Positions 52,627 through 61,055 of a stretch of 64,000 bases of DNA are shown here, piece after piece. Source of the stretch: Mucinivorans hirudinis (GTDB taxonomy: Bacteria; Bacteroidota; Bacteroidia; Bacteroidales; Rikenellaceae); NCBI GenBank assembly GCA_000723505.1, contig HG934468.1, forward strand, positions 1,520,798 to 1,584,797, read 5' to 3'. Position 1 is the stretch's first letter, and every line of letters begins with the position of its first letter. The notes below the pieces were generated by a model that saw nothing but the letters and a program-made list of their open reading frames with translations, searched no databases and had not been told where the DNA came from. The position numbers and the translations under genes are program-made.

Positions 52627-53445
52627 ATGAAAATCAAGGAAATATATGTAAAAGGGCTTTGGAGCGAGCACGATTTGGAGTGGAAACTTACACCGGGCGT
52701 AAATATTCTATCGGGTGGTAACGGAAGCGGCAAATCTACTGTGTTGCGCTGCTTGGGCGACCTTTTTTCGCAGGGCGAACTCTCCTCTCAGAACATCTGT
52801 TTGATTGACAGACTGCGCGTAGTTTTTGACGATGGCACAGAGATAGACTCCACCTCACGGTTCGACCCTTCTCCATATAACGTAAAGGTTATCAGCACGT
52901 TCGATATGTCACTGCGCGCCGGAGATGATTTGTCGAGACTCACGGGGCGTATGGTTTCAACACAACTGGATTGGGAATTGTATAAACTTAATAACGAATA
53001 TCTTAGCTATCAATTAGAGGTTAGCAACCAAATCATTGACGCACTCTCCCGCGGCGAGCAAACGGAGGGCTATCTGACAAAAAGGAGGCTCTTCTTCGAC
53101 ACCATCGACTCCCTTTTTGAGCACAGCGACAAGCAAATGGTTCGCACAGATAACAATCTGAATTTCACGGTGGGTTGTCGTAAAATCACACCCTATCAAC
53201 TCTCCTCGGGCGAGAAACAGATAATAATTATTCTCACCCACGCGTTAATAAGTGGTGGTGAGCAGACTATAATGATAATGGACGAACCCGAAATTTCGCT
53301 CCACTTCGATTGGCAACGCCGCCTCATACGCGACATACTGCAACTCAATCCCAACCTGCAACTAATTCTGGCAACCCACTCACCGGCAGTGGTTATGGAT
53401 GGCTGGGTGGATTGCGTGAGCGAAATAAACGAACTCTTTATTTGA
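52627..53445 (+). CDS. AAA/ABC-type ATPase (AAA_21-like), function unknown
   Basis: The 272-residue soluble protein has a complete SMC/ABC-type nucleotide site: Walker A GGNGSGKST at 30-38, signature LSSGEKQ at 192-198, Walker B IMIMDE at 215-220, and an H-loop ATHSP at 249-253. Residues about 115-175 form a helical insertion. There is no TOPRIM or nuclease domain, so it is not a full OLD protein. It starts 6 nt after the purine phosphorylase gene and 63 nt before a metallophosphoesterase gene. No defence partner is evident, and its role is unknown. Confidence 0.82.
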   Translation: MKIKEIYVKGLWSEHDLEWKLTPGVNILSGGNGSGKSTVLRCLGDLFSQGELSSQNICLIDRLRVVFDDGTEIDSTSRFDPSPYNVKVISTFDMSLRAGDDLSRLTGRMVSTQLDWELYKLNNEYLSYQLEVSNQIIDALSRGEQTEGYLTKRRLFFDTIDSLFEHSDKQMVRTDNNLNFTVGCRKITPYQLSSGEKQIIIILTHALISGGEQTIMIMDEPEISLHFDWQRRLIRDILQLNPNLQLILATHSPAVVMDGWVDCVSEINELFI

Positions 53446-53508
53446 GCATAGCGATGACAAACAATCGCACGACCAATACTACCCCCACACACACTTACGC
53501 AAAAAACG

Positions 53509-54729
53509 ATGGTTGGCATTATTTTAATTATCTTTTCCCTGCTTGCCCTTGGGCTCGACTACTATATTTTTCAAAAGTTTTTTCGCCGGCGAAAGATACT
53601 GAAACAGCTATATATTACTCAGGCTCTGATATTTGACATTGGTGTTTTCGTATGGTTGATATACGCAATATTACTACGAACAAGCACCACACACGACAAT
53701 CTGCATACCCAGATTTTGCAGTGGCTTATGTTCCTGTTTATTCTGAGTTTTTTCACGAAAGTCCTCGTTTCCCTCTGTATGCTTGCAAAATATCTCCTGT
53801 CGAGAATTTTCAAAAGCACAAACTTCAAATGGCTAAATTACTGCGCATTAGCATCCGCAACTCTACTTGCCGGTGTTATGATCTACGGGGCAACATATGG
53901 GCGTAATGCCATTCGGGTTGAGCGCGTCACCCTCTATTTCGATGACCTTCCCGAACAGTTCGATGGCTTCACCATAGCGCAATTTTCTGACACCCACCTT
54001 GGAAACTACCGCCCAAAAACAACCATCATCGAGCGTATGGTTCGTATTATCAACTCATTGAATCCGGATATTATTGTACAAAGCGGTGACTTGGTCAATA
54101 TTCATTCCGGGGAGTTGAGCGAACGGTTTATGGAGCATTTTTCCCGCCTGAAAGCTCCCGTCTATGCCGTATATGGCAACCACGATTTGGGATATTACAT
54201 TAAGGACAATAGCATTGACCCCGCCCAAAGCGTTGCAGAACTGACAGCAAAAGAGCGCGCAATGGGATGGCATTTTCTCCATAACCAAGCACAGTGGATA
54301 CATCGAGCAGGAGACAGCATTGCCATTGCCGGTGTGGGCTTTCCACGAGACGGACGTGTGAGCGTTAAGCCCACAAATCTGGGGCTGAGCGACTTAAAAG
54401 CAGCGTTTAGGGATATCGAGCGCAATCAGTTTGCCATACTCATCTCTCATTCGCCCAATATGTTCGACTCGGTGCCGGATGTTGCCAATGCAGCACTGAC
54501 CCTATCCGGACACACTCACGCGATGCAGGCAAAGGTGAAAATAGGAAACTGGCAGTGGTCTCCGGCAGCTTGGGTCTACCCGATGTGGGGGGGAGTGTAT
54601 GAAAAGGATGGGCGCTATCTATATGTTAATGAAGGTATTGGCTATGCACTATACCCAATGCGCATCGGCACCCGTCCCGAGGTAACGCTCATCGAACTGC
54701 GCCGAAAAACAACCCCCAAAATACCCTAA
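53509..54729 (+). CDS. Membrane-anchored metallophosphoesterase
   Basis: The 406-residue protein has about four membrane helices in the first 130 residues and then a calcineurin-like phosphoesterase domain. Metal ligands are visible in DTH (161-163), GDL (193-195), GNHD (223-226), ISHSP and SGHTH. This YkuE-like layout is common in Bacteroidetes. Relatives hydrolyse UDP-diacylglucosamine or phospholipids, so an envelope-lipid role is possible but not shown. Its 3' end overlaps the convergent ABC-F gene by 4 nt. Confidence 0.87.
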   Translation: MVGIILIIFSLLALGLDYYIFQKFFRRRKILKQLYITQALIFDIGVFVWLIYAILLRTSTTHDNLHTQILQWLMFLFILSFFTKVLVSLCMLAKYLLSRIFKSTNFKWLNYCALASATLLAGVMIYGATYGRNAIRVERVTLYFDDLPEQFDGFTIAQFSDTHLGNYRPKTTIIERMVRIINSLNPDIIVQSGDLVNIHSGELSERFMEHFSRLKAPVYAVYGNHDLGYYIKDNSIDPAQSVAELTAKERAMGWHFLHNQAQWIHRAGDSIAIAGVGFPRDGRVSVKPTNLGLSDLKAAFRDIERNQFAILISHSPNMFDSVPDVANAALTLSGHTHAMQAKVKIGNWQWSPAAWVYPMWGGVYEKDGRYLYVNEGIGYALYPMRIGTRPEVTLIELRRKTTPKIP

Positions 54730-56627
54730 CTCAGCTCAAAATAGCTCTCCATCTTCTTGTCTAGGAGCTGCTTTAATTGCATATACTCATCGAAGAGAGC
54801 CATCGTATAGGTGGTGGGGTCGTGCAACGTACTTTCCAAACGGGTAAGTTTGCCTTCCAAATCGGCAATCTCCTCTTCGAGTTTTTTGAGGGCATTGCGC
54901 TTTCGCGTCTCCTCCTTTTCGCGTTGCTTGCGCTCGGCGTAGCTCTCCGTAGACTCCTTTTTCTGAACCGGTTTCTGAGATTGAACCACCTCTTTGATTT
55001 CTATCTCCCTCAGATTTTCTAACTTTCTCTTTTGCAAAAAGTCGTATATCCCGCCCAAATGCTGCCGCACGCGCCCATCACGGAACTCGTAGACCGTGTC
55101 CACCAAGCCGTCTAAAAACTCTCTGTCGTGCGAAATTACGATAACCGTGCCATTAAACTTGGTAAGTGCCTGCTTGAGAATCTCTTTGCTGCGCATATCG
55201 AGGTGGTTGGTGGGTTCGTCAAGAATCAGCAGGTTATAGGGCTCGAGCATCAAACGCGCCATCGCCAAGCGCGACCGCTCACCACCACTCAACACCTTGA
55301 CCCTCTTATCTATATCCTCTCCGCGGAAGAGAAACGCAGCAAGAATATCGCGTAGCTTCGTACGAATATCCCCCACCGCTACCCTATCCAGAGTATCAAA
55401 AACGGTGAACTCCCCATCCATCAAATCGTCTTGATTTTGAGCAAAATAACCCACCTGCACATTGTGCCCGAGCTTTACGAAACCTTCGGTGGGAATCAGC
55501 TCGCCCATAATCTGCCTCACGAAAGTGGTCTTACCCTCACCATTGCGCCCGACAAGTGCAATTTTTTGCCCTTTTTCTATGGTAATATCAAAGCCCGAAA
55601 AGACCTTTTTACCGGGAAACGTGTGCCCTAAATCCTTAGCCTCAAGCACTATTTGACCCGAGCGTGGCGCATCGGGAAAACGTATGTTGAGAGCGGCAAC
55701 ATCCTCATCCTCAATCTCGAGCCTATCAAGTTTTTCCAGTTGTTTGATACGCGACTGAACTTGATTCGACTTGGTAGCCTTGTAACGAAACCGCTCGATA
55801 AAATCTTCGGTTTTTTCGATTAATTTTTGCTGATTTTCATAGGCAGCAATCTGCTGCTGACGGCGTTCTCGCCTGAGCTCCACATACTTAGAGTATGAAA
55901 CCTTATAATCAACCGCTCTCCCAAGGGTTAATTCAACAGTTCTTGTGGTCACATTATCCAAAAAGGCACGGTCGTGCGAGATGAGTACCACCGCACCGGG
56001 GTAGGCGGAGAGGTACTCTTCGAGCCACTGAATACTCTCAATATCAAGGTGGTTGGTAGGTTCATCAAGCAGAAAGAGCGAGGGTCTTCTCAGTAGCAAT
56101 TTTGCCAACTCGATACGCATCCGCCACCCTCCGCTAAAGGTCGAGGTCGGCTTCTCGAAATCCTCCTTGCGGAAACCTAAACCTATGAGTGTCTTTTCGA
56201 TAGCAGCGCTACGATTGTCTCCATCAAGGAGGTGGTAGCGGTCGGTGGAATCGTGAAGCGTGTGCAGAAGTTTTTCATACTCATCACTCTCATAATCCGT
56301 GCGCTCGGCAATCTCTTGGGTGACAAGGGCTATGGTTTTCTCCAAATCTGCAATCTCGTCGAACGCCTTGTAGCACTCCTCCAGCAGCGAGGTGTCATCC
56401 ACAATGCGCATTGTCTGAGGCAGATAACCAATCGTACAGTCGCCATTCTTGCTCACACCGCCAGAGGTGGGGTTCATCTCACCGCAAATGATGCGCAGCA
56501 ACGTAGTTTTGCCCGCTCCATTTTTGCCCACAAGCCCGATGCGGTCGCGCTCATTGATTAGAAACGCAATATCCTCAAAAAGAGGCTCTCCACCGAAGAG
56601 AACCGAAACATTATCTATACTTAACAT
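54726..56627 (-). CDS. ABC-F family ATPase (Uup/YdiF-like)
   Basis: The 633-residue protein has two ABC nucleotide-binding domains and no membrane segment. The first has GKNGAGKTTLLRI and LLDEPTNHLDIESI, the second GRNGEGKTTFVRQ, LSGGERSRLAMARLM and LILDEPTNHLDM. The P-site tRNA interaction motif linker lies between them. A C-terminal coiled coil (REIEIKEVVQSQK to LDKKMESYFELS) resembles Uup. Such proteins act on ribosomes or tRNA states, and some confer antibiotic resistance; no resistance role can be read here. It follows rpe by 12 nt. Confidence 0.93.
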   Translation of the reverse strand: MLSIDNVSVLFGGEPLFEDIAFLINERDRIGLVGKNGAGKTTLLRIICGEMNPTSGGVSKNGDCTIGYLPQTMRIVDDTSLLEECYKAFDEIADLEKTIALVTQEIAERTDYESDEYEKLLHTLHDSTDRYHLLDGDNRSAAIEKTLIGLGFRKEDFEKPTSTFSGGWRMRIELAKLLLRRPSLFLLDEPTNHLDIESIQWLEEYLSAYPGAVVLISHDRAFLDNVTTRTVELTLGRAVDYKVSYSKYVELRRERRQQQIAAYENQQKLIEKTEDFIERFRYKATKSNQVQSRIKQLEKLDRLEIEDEDVAALNIRFPDAPRSGQIVLEAKDLGHTFPGKKVFSGFDITIEKGQKIALVGRNGEGKTTFVRQIMGELIPTEGFVKLGHNVQVGYFAQNQDDLMDGEFTVFDTLDRVAVGDIRTKLRDILAAFLFRGEDIDKRVKVLSGGERSRLAMARLMLEPYNLLILDEPTNHLDMRSKEILKQALTKFNGTVIVISHDREFLDGLVDTVYEFRDGRVRQHLGGIYDFLQKRKLENLREIEIKEVVQSQKPVQKKESTESYAERKQREKEETRKRNALKKLEEEIADLEGKLTRLESTLHDPTTYTMALFDEYMQLKQLLDKKMESYFELS

Positions 56628-56639
56628 AATACTATATAA

Positions 56640-57287
56640 CTACTTCAAAAGCTCCTCAATAGTTTTCACCGGGTCGTCGCTACCGAATACAGCATTGCCC
56701 GCCACCAATACATCACACCCCGCCTCGAACAACATCTTGGCATTGTGTGTATTGACTCCTCCATCAATCTGAATGAGGGTTTGCAAACCGCGCTCGTCGA
56801 TCATCCGTCTGAGGCGTTTCACTTTGTCGATTGTGGTTTCGATAAACTTCTGCCCGCCAAAGCCCGGGTTCACCGACATCAGCAGCACCATATCCGCCTC
56901 GGGCAGCACCTCTTCGATTGCCCAGAGCGAGGTCGAGGGGTTGAGCGCGACACCTGCCCGCATACCTTCTGCCTTGATAGCCTGCAAGGTACGATGTAGA
57001 TGCACAGTTGCTTCGCAATGCACTGTCAAGAAATCAACACCTAATTTCGCAAAGTTCGTTATGTAACGTTCGGGTTCGACTATCATCAAGTGGGCATCCA
57101 ACACCTTATTGGTCATCTTGCGAACAGCACCGATTACCGGCATCCCAAACGATATGTTGGGCACAAAAACGCCATCCATAACATCAAGGTGAAACCACTC
57201 GGCAGCCGAGCGATTGAGCATTTGGCACTCATCACCAAGTCTCAAAAAATCTGCCGAAAGCAGCGAAGGGGAAATTATCTTTGCCAT
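56640..57287 (-). CDS. rpe: Ribulose-phosphate 3-epimerase
   Basis: Rpe interconverts ribulose 5-phosphate and xylulose 5-phosphate in the pentose phosphate pathway. The 215-residue TIM barrel has the family start ISPSLLSADFLRL, the metal site HLDVMDGVFVPN, HLMIVEPERYI, MSVNPGFGGQKFI and IQIDGGVNTHNA. A hairpin and T-tract lie immediately before the start codon on the coding strand. The ABC-F gene follows 12 nt downstream. Confidence 0.96.
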   Translation of the reverse strand: MAKIISPSLLSADFLRLGDECQMLNRSAAEWFHLDVMDGVFVPNISFGMPVIGAVRKMTNKVLDAHLMIVEPERYITNFAKLGVDFLTVHCEATVHLHRTLQAIKAEGMRAGVALNPSTSLWAIEEVLPEADMVLLMSVNPGFGGQKFIETTIDKVKRLRRMIDERGLQTLIQIDGGVNTHNAKMLFEAGCDVLVAGNAVFGSDDPVKTIEELLK

Positions 57288-57290
57288 ATC

Positions 57291-57314
57291 GAAAAAAAAA
57301 TGCCCTTTCGGGCA
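57291..57314 (-). terminator. Intrinsic terminator for minus-strand transcripts, abutting the rpe start
   Basis: On the minus strand TGCCC (57314-57310) pairs with GGGCA (57305-57301) around a GAAA tetraloop and is followed by nine or more T residues, ending 4 nt before the rpe ATG. It should stop transcripts from the small upstream gene. It also leaves no room for an rpe promoter after it. Confidence 0.75.
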
Positions 57315-57469
57315 GTATGTTTTATGATAAAATTAAGCCGAGTAAAAAGAAAAATGAAGCAATTACTACATTGATAATAAATTGTCTAATTTTTTATTTC
57401 TTACTATCTGTATCATACATTGAGAGGGCGTCACCATTGGCAATATTATTTTCCATACTACTACATTCC

Positions 57470-57694
57470 CTACTGCTTATATGGAATTTCCATTTGTATG
57501 AACTTTTCCACGATAGCATCAGCCTCGGCTTTAGTAATAAAACGCCCCTGCGCAAGATTTACATTTCCGCGCACCAACCTCAGGTCATATTTCTCACGCT
57601 CAACAGGCATCTCTCTGTGCGACAATACGGTAATGTCAGTTATCCCTTTTTCTTTCAAAAGGGGCGCCTTCACCCTTTCAACAAAAGTTTGCAT
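57470..57694 (-). CDS. Small protein of unknown function, 74 residues
   Basis: I do not recognise this protein. It is a soluble, mixed-charge chain with no signal or membrane segment. It contains a pattern of hydrophobic strands (ITDITVLSHRE, YDLRLVRGNVNL) and a C-terminal helix (TKAEADAIVEKFIQMEIP). Support for it being real comes from normal composition, a -7 box about 55 nt upstream, and a downstream intrinsic terminator on the same strand. It lies between recX and rpe. About 150 nt of AT-rich DNA without features separate its stop from the terminator. Confidence 0.55.
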   Translation of the reverse strand: MQTFVERVKAPLLKEKGITDITVLSHREMPVEREKYDLRLVRGNVNLAQGRFITKAEADAIVEKFIQMEIPYKQ

Positions 57695-57748
57695 CGCTGA
57701 TTTATTTATCTACAAATAATTAAGCGACTCACACCTCTTAATCCAGCA

Positions 57749-57756
57749 CAAAGGTA
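57749..57756 (-). promoter_or_regulatory. -7 box (TACCTTTG) for the 74-residue gene
   Basis: The minus-strand TACCTTTG matches TAnnTTTG. A TTTG on the same strand lies 18 bp upstream (57775-57778), near the consensus spacing, within the end of recX. Confidence 0.6.
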
Positions 57757-57765
57757 CAAAATTTT

Positions 57766-58242
57766 TCAGATATCCAAAAATATTTCGTTTAGCTGTGAAT
57801 TAATCTCATCAAAATCAAACCCTTTTGCAGCAGCGGCACGGAAGACGCGGGCGCGTAAGTCGTAGTCGTTTTTGGCTTTGGAGCGGTTCTTTTCCGTTGC
57901 CTGCCTTATGAATTTAGCCAACGTCTCGCGGCTCTGCGCGGGATCAATATTCTCTTCTATGGCTCTCTTTATTATCTCTTTATCAATATTTTTCGCCTTG
58001 AGGTTGGCTGCGATTTTGGCAGCACCCCAACCCGAGAGGCGAGACTTTTCGCGCGTGTATGCCGACGCATAACGCTCATTATCAACAAATTTGTCGCCAC
58101 GCAAGGTCTCCATTATCCTATCCCACTCCTCGCGCGCAACCTCCCAACGATAGAGCAGACGACGAACATCGCTCTCTGAGCGCTCCGCCCGCGCGCAGTG
58201 GCGACGCAAACTTTCCGTAACTTGCTCAATACTCTTTGACAT
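57766..58242 (-). CDS. recX: Regulatory protein RecX
   Basis: RecX binds RecA filaments and limits recombination. The protein has about 158 residues, all helical, with three-helix repeats and the family segments RYASAYTREKSRLSGWGAAKI and LKAKNIDKEII. The ATG at 58242 is preferred by two codons over 58248 as a plain MSKS start, though either is possible. The start overlaps the end of prmC by 17 nt, so the two are translationally coupled. recA itself is not in the window. Confidence 0.9.
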   Translation of the reverse strand: MSKSIEQVTESLRRHCARAERSESDVRRLLYRWEVAREEWDRIMETLRGDKFVDNERYASAYTREKSRLSGWGAAKIAANLKAKNIDKEIIKRAIEENIDPAQSRETLAKFIRQATEKNRSKAKNDYDLRARVFRAAAAKGFDFDEINSQLNEIFLDI

Positions 58243-59062
58243 TGCCAATTACAAATCTATCAACACCGTGGATATCTTTCAGTATTTCAATATTTTGAAA
58301 ATCTTCTCGCATCAAATCAGCAACCCCTGCGCCATACTTTTGGTTGATCTCAAAATAGAGTCCACCTGCTGCCGTGAGGTGTTTCGCCGCATAACGAACA
58401 ATGGCGCGGTAGAAGATAAGCGGGTCAGAGTCTCGGACAAAAAGTGCCGTGTGAGGCTCATAATCAAGCACATTTCTGCGCATTTCAAATTTTTCGGAAT
58501 CGAGAACATAGGGAGGATTGGATACAATCAAATCAAACTTTTCATCGCCATCGGGCAAGTCCAACACATCTACCCTTTCAAATTTCACATTAGCATTCAA
58601 CCTATCAGCATTCTCACGTGCCGTCTCCAAAGCCGCCTCGGATATATCCCAAGCGGTAAGCTCAGCCCCCGGAATCTCCTTTGCCAAGGTAATGGCAATC
58701 GCCCCGGAACCTGTTCCAATATCAAGGAATTTTCCGTATTTCGCCCCACGACGAACAATCAACTGCACTAACTCCTCAGTCTCTGGTCTTGGTATCAATA
58801 CCGACTCATTGACTATAAATTCTCTTGCGCAAAACTGCTCATAACCAATGATATATTGAATAGGTTTTTGTTCGTTAAGTAACGAAATAGCTAAATTTAG
58901 CTCCTCGGGAGAAACATCAATTTCTTGTGAGAGAACAATCTCTCGACGAGTAATCCCGTAGAGGTGTTCGAGCAAACGTAGCGCGAGGGACTCAGCCTCG
59001 CGTTCATCATAAAATGATGATAAACTGCCTTTCACATAGGCGTATGCTCTGTTTGCGTTCAT
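58226..59062 (-). CDS. prmC: Peptide chain release factor N5-glutamine methyltransferase
   Basis: PrmC methylates the Gln of the GGQ motif in release factors RF1 and RF2. The 278-residue protein has an N-terminal helical domain (about 1-75), the substrate-site block IPRPETEEL at 90-98, the SAM-binding motif DIGTGSG at 114-120, and the catalytic NPPY at 182-185. It starts 3 nt after the stop of the membrane-protein gene and overlaps recX downstream, so the three form one unit. Confidence 0.95.
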   Translation of the reverse strand: MNANRAYAYVKGSLSSFYDEREAESLALRLLEHLYGITRREIVLSQEIDVSPEELNLAISLLNEQKPIQYIIGYEQFCAREFIVNESVLIPRPETEELVQLIVRRGAKYGKFLDIGTGSGAIAITLAKEIPGAELTAWDISEAALETARENADRLNANVKFERVDVLDLPDGDEKFDLIVSNPPYVLDSEKFEMRRNVLDYEPHTALFVRDSDPLIFYRAIVRYAAKHLTAAGGLYFEINQKYGAGVADLMREDFQNIEILKDIHGVDRFVIGNVKEY

Positions 59063-59065
59063 AAT

Positions 59066-60895
59066 TTATAATCCAAGTAAAGATAGGAACAACACAAGGA
59101 GCAGAAAAAGCAGAATATGAAGCACATAGTGGTTAGTCTTGCCCGTTTGGAAGAGCGCTAATCGTGCCGTCCATTTGTGCAAAAACCGCTGCGAAGTTTT
59201 GGTGATTACCAAGTTGGCACGGTCTACATTATCGGTGTGAAACTCGGGCTCTTGCACGGGATAAATCTCTGAGATTGTCGCCTGCTCGCGCTTGGTATTG
59301 CTCGATAGAGTCTCTGACAGAGAGTAGCTTATGCTCGAAGAAGAGTACTGCATCTTCTTGTTTGCAGCAGTAAAGGCACATCCCCACGTGGGCTGCACAT
59401 CGACCGTACGACCGCGCTGCAACAGCGCCCTGAGCCACCACAGCCCCGCCGCAAAGCCAATCACTCCACCCATAAACAACTCGATATTAACCATCACCGC
59501 AAAGATTTCACTATCTGAGAAAATCAACCACGCAAATGCCACACCCCCAAAGAGAACGCAGACCAAAGGCAGGGAATAAGCCACTATCACAATGCTACTT
59601 ACCTCCACAGCATCACGCACCGCACACTTTTTGGGCGCGCCCAAAAAGGTCATTGAGAATGCCTTGGAAAAAGTCATCACAGCCAGAGCACCAATTAACC
59701 CCAATGCAACAATGCCTGCAATGGCTATTATCGGCTCCACCCCATCTGCCACCGCTGCAAAGAGCCCGTAAAATATCGAAAATTCAGAGAAAAAGCCGCT
59801 CAAAGGTGGCAGTGCGCAAATCGCTAACGAACCAATTCCAAAGACCGACCCCGTCACCGGCATCCGCTTGAGTAGCCCGCCAAGTTGGTTCAAATCACTC
59901 TTGCCCGTTGCCTTCTCCACGGCACCGGCAGCCATAAACAACATCGACTTATAAGCCGAATGCACCAAAATATGAAGCAGCGCGCCACCTAACCCACAAA
60001 CAATCAAAACATTATATCCCTTAAAAATGCCTATCACCCCCAGTCCGAGAGCCATCACGGCAATACCCATATTTTCGACCGAGGAGTAGGACAACAACCT
60101 TTTCAAACCCGTGTGCATCGCCGCCTTTACAATACCAAAGAGCCCGCTAACTACTCCCACACAAAAGAGTATTAAGCCGGTAACAAACAGATTATCACAG
60201 ACAAGGGTTGTGCGAATAATTCCATAGACCCCCATATTAATCATCACGCCCGACATCATCGCCGTAACGTGAGAAGGAGTATTCAAGTAGGTGACAGGCA
60301 ACCAAATATGTAGCGGAAAGAGTGCCGACTTCAACCCGAAACCCACCAAAAACAGCAACCACACCCCAAGCGAACCTCCACAAGACCACATCTCCTCTTG
60401 ACCACCCGTTGCAAAGGCTGCCAACAGGAAAAAGAAAGATATGTGCATCAGAATCAGGTAACTAACCCCGGCGTGGAGCACCTCTTTACGTTGCGCCTCG
60501 AAGATTACCAATATGAACGAACTGAGGGTCATCAGCTCCCACCAAAGCAGAAATTCGTACCGTTCGGTTGCTGTGAGCACTCCAACCATCGCATAAAAGA
60601 GCACCACCATCGAACAAAAATGGAGCGACAACTGCACCGCACTTTTTTTGTATATAGCATCGCGCGTTGCCCCCACCGCATAAATCGCCGCCGCCGCCGA
60701 AACCACCGCCACAGCCAACAAAAAAGGCGCATTGATGGCATCCAACTCCAACACGAGAGTCTCGCCCCCCACCATCGCTGCAACTGCATCAACAGCAACC
60801 ATCAAAGAACCAATCCCAATAACAATAGCAGCCCCAATGCTCTTAGCAACACGGGGTAAAAAGAAAATCAACGGAGCAAGTAAAATCAACACCAT
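59066..60895 (-). CDS. Proton-conducting membrane transporter, NuoL/HyfB-like, solitary
   Basis: The 609-residue protein has about fifteen hydrophobic helices and belongs to the proton-pumping subunit family of complex I, hydrogenase-4 and Mrp. The conserved core is visible: WWELMTLSSFILV (with the key Glu), LKSALFPLHIWLPVTYLNTPSHVTAMMSGVM (antiporter-type Lys and His region), LSYSSVENMGI, and HSAYKSMLFMAAGAV. It ends with a soluble stretch and a final membrane helix. No other complex subunit is encoded nearby; prmC and recX follow. It may work with a complex encoded elsewhere. Confidence 0.85.
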   Translation of the reverse strand: MVLILLAPLIFFLPRVAKSIGAAIVIGIGSLMVAVDAVAAMVGGETLVLELDAINAPFLLAVAVVSAAAAIYAVGATRDAIYKKSAVQLSLHFCSMVVLFYAMVGVLTATERYEFLLWWELMTLSSFILVIFEAQRKEVLHAGVSYLILMHISFFFLLAAFATGGQEEMWSCGGSLGVWLLFLVGFGLKSALFPLHIWLPVTYLNTPSHVTAMMSGVMINMGVYGIIRTTLVCDNLFVTGLILFCVGVVSGLFGIVKAAMHTGLKRLLSYSSVENMGIAVMALGLGVIGIFKGYNVLIVCGLGGALLHILVHSAYKSMLFMAAGAVEKATGKSDLNQLGGLLKRMPVTGSVFGIGSLAICALPPLSGFFSEFSIFYGLFAAVADGVEPIIAIAGIVALGLIGALAVMTFSKAFSMTFLGAPKKCAVRDAVEVSSIVIVAYSLPLVCVLFGGVAFAWLIFSDSEIFAVMVNIELFMGGVIGFAAGLWWLRALLQRGRTVDVQPTWGCAFTAANKKMQYSSSSISYSLSETLSSNTKREQATISEIYPVQEPEFHTDNVDRANLVITKTSQRFLHKWTARLALFQTGKTNHYVLHILLFLLLVLFLSLLGL

Positions 60896-60987
60896 CTTCT
60901 ATATGCAATAATTATTAACCGGGCACTGAACAATCAGCCGTTAGCTATTGTGGAATTTTAAGCGAGCAGATTTTGGTTTGCTAATCT

Positions 60988-61040
60988 TTATCAACTCGGC
61001 ATTAAATAATTTGGATAATGCCCAGTTAATAGAAACTCCC
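60988..61040 (+). repeat. Full palindromic copy of the AATGCCGAGTTAAT repeat with an AGAAACTCCC tail
   Basis: Two inverted half-sites (AACTCGGCATTA and TAATGCCCAGTT) surround AATAATTTGGA. It matches 47431-47474 at 38 of 44 positions. The tail TTAATAGAAACTCCC resembles the one at 18767-18782. It lies between rsmE (16 nt after its stop) and the membrane-transporter gene. Confidence 0.7.
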
Positions 61041-61055
61041 ATCGACCCCCACGTG

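Noticed and set aside
57281-57700. 139-codon plus-strand frame with hydrophobic segments opposite the small 74-residue gene
   Set aside because: It begins inside the end of rpe on the other strand, contains the terminator hairpin, and has no plus-strand promoter. The minus-strand gene is better supported.
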